Positions 38,201 through 50,800 of a stretch of DNA of 64,000 nucleotides are shown here, one piece after another (the stretch's first letter is position 1; each line of letters opens with the position of its first letter). Origin of the DNA: Symsagittifera roscoffensis (Eukaryota > Xenacoelomorpha > Acoela > Convolutidae); contig NC_087064.1 in NCBI RefSeq assembly GCF_963678635.1, positions 54,382,338 to 54,446,337 on the forward strand, in the 5' to 3' direction. The position numbers and the translations under genes were made by a program. The notes below the pieces were generated by a model that did no database searches, was not told the DNA's origin, and saw only the letters and a list, made by a program, of their open reading frames with translations.

Positions 38201-41200
38201 TCAGCATATCCTAGCAGCAGTACAGGAGAACAAATGGGATATTGTCCTGCTGTCGGAAATATCCTCAAAAGAGGAGGGGGTATGGTGGTACGAAGAGGAC
38301 TCAGTTCTAATCCATAGGAAAAGAGCCGGTATTATCTTAAGAAACCATTGGGCCCAAGAGTGAAAGAAGCAAGGGAGCTAAAAATGGTTGACCGAACGAG
38401 TAGCCATGGTAACAGTGAACAACGTCAAGTTGATCGCAGTCTACCAGCCAGTATCGCCGAATGATGTGGAAATCGACGAATACCGAAAACAGCTAGAGAC
38501 AGCGATATCGTGTAGGAAAAAGGACGAAATGTTGCTGATCGGAGGAGACCACAATGCTCAAATAGGCAAGCAAGATAATACGGGAAAAGAGAGGCCTCCG
38601 GGAAAGTTCGGGTTACGAGCAAACCCGGAAGCAGGGGACGAAGTCGTCGAGTGGGCGGAAAACAATAACCTGTACATCGTGGACACCTATCTTAGAAAGA
38701 ATAACAGAGGTACGTGGTGTCATCCAAGAACAGGTAATTGGTACGAGCTGGATTATTTCTTAGCTAAGAGACACAGAAATTTAATCATCAAAGATATGAA
38801 GGTGGTACGTGAAGACAGATGGTCCGATCATAGGCCCAAGATGATTAAAGTGAGCTTCAGAGAAAAAAAGGAAAGACTCAACCGTACAAAAACAAGAGAA
38901 AACAGACTGGCGGAAGCTACGCATCAAGAAACATCATGATGAGTATTAGGAACACATTAGCAAGGCCTCCCTTTCAAACGAACCCTCTTGGGCAGAATTA
39001 GCAGAAACCATGAAAAGGGCAGCTAAGGCTGCTTGTGAGTTAGAAGATACAAGAAGCGAAACCAGTCAATGGATGGTAGTTCATGAAGACCGTGCAAGGG
39101 AGTTCAAAAACGGAATTCAAAGGGCAGTCAAAAAGCGGAACGAGGCAACAAACGAGGCGCAAAGGCACAACGCCAGGGAAGAGCTTAAAACAGTACGAAA
39201 CGAGTATAAACAGAGACTCAGAGATAGGGAAACAGAATGGTGGGAAGCTCTCTTAGTCAAATGCGAGAAACCTATGCGTAGGCAAGACATCGGGGAGATG
39301 TACAGCATCCTCAAGCAGCTAGGAATTAGAGGTTACGCAGTACCTAATTCTAAAGCAACAGTAATCCCACCGGAAACTTTTAAGCAACACTTCCAGAAAG
39401 TGCAAGAAAAACGCGAAGAAAATGGACTGACAGAGAAGATCCAGTCGAGGAGGATCGTACGAGAGTTCGCTCAAACGACACCAGAGGGACGTCAAATGGC
39501 CAAGGAGTGCAGTACAATGCCTTCAGAAGAAGAAATTATGAAAGAGTGGGCGAAGGTTAAGGAAAAAGCACCGGGCGAGGACGACATCCGAATGATCTAC
39601 CTTAAGTCAACTCCAATAGAATTCCAAAAGAGAATAGTAAAAGTGATACAAACCATGTTCACCACATCAGCGGAATATTGGGATGATATAGTCAAAGTGG
39701 GACTCATTATTCCACTGCACAAGAAAGGAGCGAAGGACAACCCCGATAATTTCCGCGGTGTTTGCCTGTTATCCATGGTTAGCCGATTTCTCGCTAGAAT
39801 TTTAACAACACGACTCCGGGATTGGAGCGAGGAATTTGGCGCCCTAGATGATAATCAAGATGGTTTTGGACAACACAGATCTACAGCCGACACCACCCAA
39901 ATAATGGTCAGACTACAGGAAGATAACCGAAAGATATGCGAATCACAAAGTTTGAACAGAGACCGAGCGTGTCTATTAGATCTGAGAAAAGCCTATCCAA
40001 GAGTCAATCGGCCACTATTGTGGAAAATACTGGAAAGTTTTGGGTTCGAAGATAATTTCCTAGGACGATTAAAGGACCTACACGAAGTAACTTCTTACAA
40101 AGTGAAAGACAATAAGGAAGTTAGCTCCGAATGGACTTCTCAAAGAGGATTGAGGGAGGGATGTCCTTCTTCCCCAATGCTTTTCAACATATTTCATCAG
40201 ATCACAATAAGAGCAGCAGAAAAACAAAGGGAAGACAATGGTATAAGAATTACTTACATACCTGGAAACACCTGCATGACACAAAGGAGAGACAAACAAA
40301 ATGCTCAAGCGAAGCATATAGACCTCAAATACGCCTTGTTCGCTGATGACACTACTATCTTGAGTAACAAGAAAAGTATGGATGTCGCAAGAGACACCAC
40401 CAAAGTAATGGGCCTCTTCGAAGAGAAGACAAACGCATCTAAAGAGGAAAACATAACTCTGGGTGAAATCAGTGCGGCAGGAACCAGATTCTTGGGCCTT
40501 TGGCTGGGAGAAGCTGAAGACACAAGAGTACGATTACAACGCGGGATGGGAGCGTGGACAAAGGTCAAAAGACGCCTCAAAAACTCAAGGTTAACTAAAA
40601 GAACGCAAGCGCGTGTAGTTGAGGCAGTAGTGGAAAGCACCGTGTTGAACAACTGCCAAGTACGTACCTGGAATGTGTCAGAAATAAACAGAATCCAAAG
40701 GAAAGTAGATCAATGTTACCGTTATGTATGGAGTTCCAAAACCCAACCACCGCTGAAGGAAATGGAACAAAAACACATGGAATGTAAGGAAAGAACTCAG
40801 ATTAAAATCAGTCAGAATTAAAATCGAAAAACGGAGTACGTAACGCCTAGGACATATGACATGTATGCCCGACGACAGAAGAGTGAAGCACGTAACTTTT
40901 GGCTTGTTAAGCAAGTTAGAAAAAACTGCAAAACCGAGAGCGAAGTACCGTTGCACTCCCAGACAATGGATCAAATTGATGTGCGAAGCAGGAATTGACC
41001 AACTAGATATCGAAGAGATGGCAAAAGACAGAAAGCAAGGGAAAGCGATTATAAAGAACAGAATGACACATCTGGAAAGATGGGAGGAATCCCAAGAGAA
41101 TGGATGGGAAGGAGGCAAGATAGAACGCTCACAAAGAAAGGAAAGCGTCAATCTCGTGTGTAGTCACTGCGAGAAAGTCTGCAAATCTAGAGCTGGTCGG

Positions 41201-41455
41201 GCAGTGCATATAAGAAGAATGCACAGAGAGAACAACGTGGAACATACGTGCATCAAATGCCACGCCAAATTCCCAACGAAAACAAACCTGAAGAACCACG
41301 AGAAGAAATGTCGAGGAACAACAAGCCCTACCAAGTACGTCCCGGCAACAAAGGAATGTCCACTGTGCAATAAAATGATCTCCGCAACCAACCTAGCGAG
41401 ACATATGACCAGGAGCTGTAGAAAGCGACATGGGGGACCCTAACAGGGCGAATAC

Positions 41456-41522
<67 letters not shown>

Positions 41523-41844
41523 CAGAGAGAGAGAGGTAGGTGGGTCTGATTATGGTAATTTAATAGGGTAAAAACTGAGTCCGTGATTTTTGCACTTAAA
41601 GAACACCACGGTGTGAGTGGGCATTAGCGTCTCTAATGACAATTGCATTATCTTCAGTGAGTATTTGAGCACCTGAGGCCTTCCAGTTTTTGCGCAACTG
41701 TTGCGCGGGGATCTAAAAACTTGTAAAAAAAAATGAGGTTTTGGTTATTTGCCAGTATTTCAAAAAACGGGGCCTCCGAAGTCCCGTCTTTAAAGATTTG
41801 TAAATCATCGTACATAAGCGATGTACGTATGACAGTTATGAGGC

Positions 41845-41898
<54 letters not shown>

Positions 41899-44800
41899 GA
41901 GCGGTCTTTTCTTATTACTGTGTAGTTTGGATCAAACGAGGGAGTGCGGTTTTTCCAGTTAATTTTATTTTTTGGAAAACAGCAATGTATACCTGTTATT
42001 AGCAGATAAGTTCTGCTATGTCGGGCGCTTGCCCGGATAAGCCAATACAGTTAAGCTGAAAAAAAGTTGAGGAATTTAGCGCGTGGAGTAATTTCCCGTG
42101 AGAGGGTCTTTAGGATATGGGGTAATGCTTTGGTTAATAGGTGGGCTATTAACTAGGGACTAAGTAACACGTTGACTTTCGTCATTTGTCTATTAGGGGA
42201 GTTAGATACTGGGTGGGGTAGGATGTGGTTAATTGTACAGGTGGGGCAGTTAAAGTTTCGATGGTGTTGCTTTAAGTTCGCGAGTGAAACTATCCGCATA
42301 TATGGCACCGCACACTAGCTTAAGTGCGTGCAACTTTTGAGTTACATGCGGAACAGGCATAAGGACCAGGGTTGAAATTGATGCAGGCACGTAAAAGTAA
42401 GATGAGGATTAACAGACGGAGTATCCCAACCGAATTTGATTGCTCCGAAATCAAAAACCCGGTTCGAGCATGCTTGATGCGCTCCCAAAAACAGCATTTG
42501 CTACGGCTGTAGTCACTCGTCGGGTCCACCGCGAGAAAACAGTACCACTGGACCCAGGTATGTATAGTAAAATGAGCTGACCAAATATGTCATTGGACGC
42601 GGTGTCGATGTAGATGAGGCAGTATGCGCTGCAGGACAATTGGCGGCAGCCTTTTTGCGTCCCACTATCACTGCCACCAACTCTGCCACTGCCTCCTCCG
42701 AAGGACTCCGTCTGCATGTGAGACTTGTCGGCCCAACTGACTTGGGTGTCGTTGAACTTAAGCCAAGCGGGCGTTTGGGCGTTGCTGTAGTCGCTCACCC
42801 TCTGCTTCACGAAGCACCAGTAATGACCCGAAAGTGCCTCTCCTTCGTGCACAAGCACTGCGTGCAACTTGTACGGCATCTAAATAACAAAAAATTACAG
42901 TTCAGTCAGATCATTATTTGGTCGACGCTGTTCATATGAGCTGAAGATAGCAAATTTCAATAATTATAGATGCATTTTCGTAACTAAAGCACATAAGTGA
43001 GTTATTGGTAAAGTATTCTTTCGAAAGGTAAACGGTCACTTTAGTGCCTTGAAAGTTTAGAAATGGACGAATTAAAACATCAGAATATGTTCTCCGCCTA
43101 CAACAAAGAAATTTCCAAAAAATATCAAACTGTTTTTAAAAATCTCATTCTAAGCGCACCATTTGCGATACAACAGAAACAAAAACATGAGTAAAAAATG
43201 AAAAAACTTGAAATAAAACTAGGTGAACCAAAACTTTCGTAAGCCTCGATAAAAGACAACAAGGGGCCCAGCTTAAGCTCAAGGTACGTCTTTGATATTT
43301 TTTGAATTTGTTACACTGATGCGAGAAGAAATGCGTAACTAGGTACCAGTTGGATAAATTTTGAATTTGTTATACTGATGCTGGAGATAGATAAATTCAA
43401 AAACTGGGCTTCACCCAAAACCTTAGTTGCTACTCTTTGAAATTTTCTTTGACAAAACATTTTCGTACTAATTTTAACGCGCAGTTGTTAACGCAAAGAG
43501 GCTTCCGACAATCTGATGCCTCATTAAAACATTTGATATCAGATTTAACTGAGTAGTTTTCGGAAAGGTCAAAATGTTTCAAAAAACGCACAAATCAAAC
43601 TGCAAAGGTTTCAAACAGACTTTTCTGGGAAGCATGCCGATTATACTGGGGAGCTTCACGCATTCTTTTCTTTTGATTGCACGCAAAATCTCAGATTTAG
43701 CAGGGTAGTTTACGAGAATAATCAAAAAGTTTCAAAAACGGTCAAAAAGTCACTAATGAGACTTTTCCGAGGACAATAACTTTTTGGGCTGAGACAGGGG
43801 TGAAATAAAAAAAGACAGGGAGAGTTTGCATGCAGACAGTTCTGTTAATACCCCTTTTTTGGAAATTGGTTCACTTCTTTTTGAGAAAAAAACTAAAACT
43901 TTCGCAAAAAACGGGGAAAAATTCTGAAACCTTTAAAAAAAATTATAAAAGACCGATCCCATACATTTTCCATACAAAACCTGTTCTTATCAAACAGGAA
44001 ACCTAGGCAAACCTGTCATGCAAAAATTTCGAACTTTAAATTAGCAACGGAACAAAAATCACGAAACGAAAAAAGCCGACATCTTTTTGAGCAGACAGTC
44101 GATAAAAATGAATTTCTAAAAAAAACGTTTTAAGCTTTCAAGCACCCCTGAAAAAACAATGAACAACACTTGCAACTACCATGATGATTGCTTACAGTAT
44201 CAGACAAATTTGTGGATGTAGCAACTAAGCCGACAAAACCTGACCAGATAGACGAAACTTAATTTCAACCGGAAAAGTTTTTTCAATTGCCCTCATGCTA
44301 AAAAAACAAGGTACGGTCGGGATTCGAACCCAGAACCACAGGGTTAAAAGGCGACCGCGTTACCTCTAGGCCAAGTTCGAAAAAAAACCTGCAACTGTTA
44401 AGATTCCAGTAAAGCAAGCTGAAAATTTGTAGACAGAGGCGAACCTGCGCTTCTCAAACACTAGCGAGAACACAACAAAAAGCAGCTCTATAAAAAGAAA
44501 AGCAATACAAAAGAAGAAATAAGCCTCAAATTGAAAAAAAAAATCGGCTACGTCTAGGATTCGATCTGCGACCTAGAGATTATTGAGTCGCACACATTAA
44601 CCACTTAGCCACGGACGCTAATAAACCAGAAACACTAGCCACAAATAAAGCAGAGAACAGATGATATGATCTTTTCCTTGCTACAGATCGTGGTTACAGC
44701 ATAGGAAAATTTTAATGAACACTGTAATTTACTAGTTAGGTTAGAAAAAAAGAAAGTTCCTACTAATACACTGCTACTAAATAATTGCCAGTATAAAGTA

Positions 44801-47800
44801 ATAGAGGCGAAGCTATGCTTCGCGAACACTTACGAGAACCCGAAATAAAAGCAGTTCTATTAAATGCAATAAGAAGTAAAAACGAGCCTCGAATTACTAT
44901 CAAAAAAATTCGCCTATGTCTCGGATTCCATCTGTGAATTAGAGATTTAGAGTCTCATGCACTAACCACTCAGCTACGGACGCTTGATTAATCACAAACA
45001 CTAGCCGCAAATAAAAACAGATAACAGATGCTCTGAAATTCTCTATGCTCCAGATCGTGATTATAGCCAAATCAGTGAACACTTTTAAGGAACACTTATT
45101 TGCGAGTTAGTTTGGAAAAAAAGAAGGTTCGTACTAATACACTACAATCGCTGGCTCGCAAGTGTAAAAAGTTGTTTACGGCAAAAAATTCAGTTCCCAA
45201 TTACAAGACACTTTTTCTCAATTGTAGAAACGTAACCTCAATACAATTTGAAAAATGTCTGAGCCGAACTAAGCCGCCACCTTGGCGTTGAAAGAAAACT
45301 AAACCAAATGGCCGATAGACAGTTGAAAAACTGTCAATGACATCTAAGCAACCGTGGTTATGGCTATTTGAAAATCCTGAAGGCTCTAAACCGCGATTAC
45401 TTGAGAAGTATGTCACAAAAGCAGAGTGGCCCAAAATAAAGTCCAAGAATTACAGGGAAAGAATTTGAAAATAGCCCGACATGTTAATCAGTGGTGTGAT
45501 TGTTCGCTAGCCGCCAGATCGCTTTTCGCTAGTCTGAACCTCGCTACGCTACTGCTAGCAACATCGAGCAAGCTAACTTCATTTTTATCGCTAATTAACG
45601 TTAATCGAAGACAAGGCAACAAACAAGATACAAGGCAACAAAAAAATCAGAAACGATGCGAGTCAAGGTCCGAATAGTCAGAAAAAAATTAAGAAAAATG
45701 GATTTATCGGAAAACAATGATGAACAATTCGGCACTGCCGGAGCTGCGCTGCACACTCTGGACACTTTTTCAAGCAAAATGGGCAGAATGATAACCAGGA
45801 AAACACTACATTCTAAACATGGAAACATTGGCTTTTTTCCGCAAGTTCGAAATATTCTGACCTACTCATGAATTGTTTGTCATAATATAATTCAGGGCTT
45901 TCCGCTCAAAAATGGTCAAGAAAGTCGTCGGAATTTGCTTAAGGTTTCCGATTGTTCCATATGGACAAAAAATTGTCAAAAAGCACAACCCAACATGCAT
46001 AGTTTCGCTGGTGATTGATTGCGGACACATGATAAAAAAAATTGCTTACATTATTGAATTCGATTATCTCTAATTTGTTTGAGGTCTGAGGCTGATAAGA
46101 ACAAATAACATATTACTAAGTTCAAATTCATAGGTTGTATAAAGCCTCAGATTCTCAGTCTCCGTGTCATATTTTAAACATAACTAAATCACGGATGAAA
46201 TTCGCATACTTACAGAAACTACGCAAAAATTAAAGAACAGCCAGTCAACACAAGAAAAAAACGAAAATGATAAACTTTTGTGTTTCTAAGATAAATTCAT
46301 CAGCTCAAAGCTCTTTCATTATCAAAATTCTTTGATGATTAAAACTTTTTTGAATTAACTGGTGAAAAAAATGGGATGAGCGAACAATTTTACAGAGAAG
46401 CGAAGCTGATTTTTGCCACAATTGCGGTACAGAAAGCTGTTGTGCAGCAAAAGTTGGGAAACGAAAAATCACCAATCCGACTGAATAAAACTAGTGATTC
46501 GCAAAGTGTAAATTATTTCATGAGTTATAGATAGAAGTCAATTGATTTTTGTTAAATGCGGTTTTAAATAAGTAAATCAGTTCAATCGTAGATTTAGTTC
46601 AAGTAGAAAGCTGAGATGTCTTTTTTAGGCTTCAACATTCCGCCACCCTTGAAGTGTCTTCAATTTTCAGATCGTTATTATGTCTGGATATGACTACCCA
46701 TTTACAGTGTATGAGACGAAGGAGAGGAAGAGTAGGGCGGAGTCGGGTAGAGCACCACGTCTGCTTCCACATGGCGAGGTGCGAAGGTCCAGTAGGCGGG
46801 GCGCTGTCGACCGGGAGGACCTGCAGGGTTTCTTCGATGCAGTGACCAGAGGAGATCTGGGTTTCACTCCGATTCCTGTAAAGTCGTTGGATGAGATCCA
46901 GTCTTCAAGGAAGGAAGCTGCAATCGTGGATAGGGCAGTTCTGCGGTTTCCGAAAGCTGAGACTGTGAGTAGCATTTATTCCATTGTATCATAGTAGTAG
47001 AGTATAGCGGGTGTCCATCAATTGTTTGTTTTGTTTTAGAAGCAACTTAGAGGTCTTAAACGTATTAGTGACCTCAGCGTAGAAGGGTCATTGTGCACTG
47101 GCTGGTAGCAATGATTCGGAGATGGGGTTCACTGATGCTGCTAAGTATCTGAGGAACCTTGGATCTCAGCAGAAGAAACTGGTCCGCTATGGTGTTCTTG
47201 AGAAGGGGAAAAGTTTGTATCTTCCATATGCGTGGTGCCATGCAGTTCTGACTCTCTGCGACGAAAAGAGGGTCTGCTGCATGTACTATGCGGAGATGCA
47301 AACTCGACTTTCCTTGGTAGCATCTGCGTGGAAGCGCTGCCAGCAACACTGCAGGGTCAACAAGCGAAGAGGACCAGATGACAGCGAATCGCATGACAGC
47401 GAATGACTGTTCAACGGTAAATATGTAAACAATTATTCAATAAATGAACTAAATGTGACTGCACCATAAGTAAGGAGTATACAAGTGAAGTATTAACGGT
47501 ACGAGTCATGAGCGAAAATTTGTCCTAGCTGTTTTCAGACAATAATTACATTTTGGGTCATGAGGGTACAACCTCATACGAATTTTAATGCTGGGAATTT
47601 ACAACATTGGGAATTTACATGAAAGTGGTCAATATGAACGATTCAGACCATAATGTATTGCATAGGGGGTAATTTAGGTTCCTACTTTCAAAAGGGTCAT
47701 GGGGGTACTACCACTTAAAATTTGAAAACTTCCAGAGTGAGGAAGATATTAATGTGTCAGCTAATACACCACGAGAGGCTAAATCAGCTGGATTTACTTC

Positions 47801-50800
47801 TGTTGGCACGTGTTTCCAATCACTTCTGTGTAGGGTCTCTTGTATTTGTGAAACTCTGTTTGCAACAAAAGTGTTCCACGTTCTTGGAAGTTGAGCAAGC
47901 CATTGCAAGACAGTTGAATCAGTCCAGGCGTGTGAAGTTATCTTGAGATTTGTTTTCCTCAAAATTGAATGAACTGATTTAAGAACTTGCACCGCAGAGC
48001 TCTAATTTGGGAACAGAGATTGCTTTGACCGGAGCAACCTTTGTTTTGGAGGTCAGTAGATACGCAAAAGTTTTGCCATCATCATTGGTAATTCTTGCAT
48101 AGATTGCGGCTGCATATGCTTTTTCGGAAGCATCAGAATACGTGAAGTTGAACCTCCTTTATTGGATGTAAGCTCATAGATCTTGGTATCTGTAGTTCCA
48201 GTAGTTGAGGCAAAGTTCAGGTGAGCTCATACCATTTTCCTTGGTTTTCTGATCGACTTCAGAATCCCAATTAAAACCTTGGACCCATAGCTGTTGCATG
48301 AGACATTTGAAATTGATGATGAATGGAGCTAGCCATCCCATCGGATCAAACAATTTTGAAATTGCGGACAGAAGAGTCCTCTTTGTAAGCAGTTTCAGCT
48401 CTGGTAAGGCAGTTGAAAAACAAAAGATGTCCTTATTGAGCTTCCAACTGACTCCTAGCGCCTTGATTTTGTATTCGTCAGAGAAAAGTTCCAGCACATC
48501 CGATTTTTCGCGGAGATGTTCTGGCAATCCTTCAATTATTTTAGCATTGCTTGAAGTCCATTTTCGTAGAGGGAATTCATGAGAGTTCAGCTCTTCGCAT
48601 AAATCAGAGATGAGTCTTTCTGCTTCATGCTTATCATTAGCGCCACCAAGAAAGTCGTCTACATAGAAACAATTTTTGAGACTTTCTTTGATCATTGGGT
48701 TCTTAGATTGATCTGCTACTTCATTGAGGCATCTTGTTGAGTGAAAAGCTGACGAAGCTATTCCATATGTAACACGTGTCATCCTGAGATGCTTGATTTC
48801 ATCCGATTTATTTGATCTCCAAAGTATGCGATGGAAATCTTTCGATTTGTCCTCTAGAGCAACTTGTCGGTACATTTTTGCGATATCTGCTGATAAAGCA
48901 ATTGGGTAGAACCTGAAGCGCATGATTATCGAGTAGAGGTCGTCTTGTACCGTGGGACTAACCATAAAAGTGTCGTTGAGTGATTTTCCTGTTGATGTTG
49001 TTGCAGATCCGTCGAAAACTACACGTAGCTTTGTGGTAGTAGAATCTTCCTTGAAAACGCAGTGATGTGGCAGATAATATACGCTATCAACTGGCTTTTC
49101 GATTTCTCCAGGCGGTATGTACTCCATATGCCCCATATCGAGAAATTCGTCTATGAATGCGGTATAGCGATCTTTTAGTTCTGGATTCTGTTCCAGTCGT
49201 CGCTCGAGATAATTGAATCTGCGTTTTGCTTGTGCTAAACTGTCGCCAAGTTGACTATTGGGCTTGAAAGGCAGCTGCACGGTGAATCGTCCATTTTGTA
49301 GTATGGTTGTTTCCTTAAAGTGAGATTCACATCGATCTTCTTCTGTTGTTGTCTTTTTGAAATCAGGAATTTCTTCTAATTCCCAAAATTTCCTTAGACT
49401 ATCACCAATAGACACATGAAATGACTTGAAGAAGGTTGTTGGAGGACCGGGTTTTCTGCCGCTAATCATGCAACCAAATAGAGTGTCACGTGCATAAAGC
49501 TTGTCTGTAAGCTTAATCTTTTCGCAGCCAACAATGTCGTTGTAGACATCACAGCCTAGGATTATATCGATTTCCTTTGGTTTATCAAAGTCTGGGTCCG
49601 AGAGCTTAAGACGTGTGATATCCAAACTGTTCGGTATATTCACCCGTTCTCTGGGCAGGTAGCCAGAAAGTTTTTGAAGAGTGAAGGCTTCAATATGTAG
49701 AGATTGATTCTGAGAATCCTTTGTTTCCAGATTGACAGCACAAGATTTCACAGTTTTTGCTCCTCCGCCAACTCGAGTTAGTTGAAGAGTCAATTTCTTG
49801 ATTGGTAGCTTGAGTCGGTTAGCACAGCTGGTTGTAACGAAACTGCATTCAGATCCGCTGTCCAGAAAGGCTCGACAATTGTGATAACCGCCATTTGCAG
49901 TTTTCACCTCAATTAGTACAGTTCCCAGTATGGTAGTGGCACCGGTAGTACCCCCGTGACCCGCAAACTTATTTTCAGTTCCCGGTTGCTTGTTTGGGTC
50001 TGTATGGATGTGAAGTAACGAGTGATGACCCTTTCGACAGGTTTGGCACGTTGACTTCGACTTGCACTCATGATTTTGGCGTCCAAGGGACAGGCAATTG
50101 AAGCATAATCGCTTTGATTTGGCTTCTTGTCTTCTATTGGAAATAGACATTTCCTGAAATTTTGTGCATTGATACACGCGGTGATCACCACTGCAGCATG
50201 GGCAGATGATCGTCTTAACAGAGTTTGTGTGGTATGTCTGTACCTTGTCATCTTTCTTAGAGTTTCCAGATTGGTCTGAATTTCCTTGATGATTTTTTCT
50301 ACGAAATGAAGTTAACTGGAGGTCCTTCGTAGCTTCTAGGGCGCGAGATCGTTCCTCCAAGAACTTCTTCATCTGTTTGATTTTTGGCACGTCACTTCCC
50401 GCGCAGGAAAGTTCCCATTGTCTTCTAGTTTCAGGATCTAATTTCTTGGCCAAAACGTGAACCCAGATCAAATCGCATTGATCAATTTTTAGTCCAAGTC
50501 CTGTCAGTGCCATCGTGTTTTCCGTGTAGGTATTAATCAAGCGACGTATTGCAGCGGATGACTCATGCTTCATTGGAGTGAATTCAAAAATTGCTTCCAA
50601 GTGAGCTTGTGAGATCATCTTGACATCAGCATATCGATCCTTTAGAAGTTCCCTTGCGACTGAGTAGTTCGCGTTTGTAGTAGGCAAGTGGGATAGCAAA
50701 CAAAACGGTTCATCCTTGAAGGCACCCTTTAGGTATTGCAGTTTCTGAACATCAGACAGCGATAAACTTAAGTGAACTGCTCCATCAAAGGAATCTAAGA

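Larger units (their letters stand above)
37976..41533 (+). mobile_element. APE-type non-LTR retrotransposon with (GA)n tail, inserted in an older LINE
   Basis: A perfect 22-bp direct repeat (37954-37975 and 41534-41555, both starting AGGTAGGTGGG) flanks 3558 bp. Inside, on the plus strand, lie an apurinic-type endonuclease, a reverse transcriptase and a C-terminal zinc-finger region, then a (GA)n tract where a LINE's 3' tail should be. The order EN-RT-zinc finger with no separate gag and a simple-repeat tail is that of single-ORF LINEs; I cannot name the clade. At least two stops, a frameshift and a further stop lie before or at the start of RT, and a stop plus a frameshift lie after it, so this copy is inactive. 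Confidence 0.9.

Noticed and set aside
44311-44985. Functional tRNA genes on the minus strand
   Set aside because: A and B boxes are present but acceptor stems do not pair and each is joined to a repeated SINE body.
45656-45871. Small plus-strand gene ([12 protein letters not shown]...)
   Set aside because: Composition looks protein-like but there is no homology I recognise, no splice site and no polyadenylation signal; kept only as a note.
46680-47406. The antisense ORFs as mere shadows of BEL pol
   Set aside because: No BEL coding is detectable on the minus strand in this interval, and the plus strand has splice sites, a stop and AATAAA in order.
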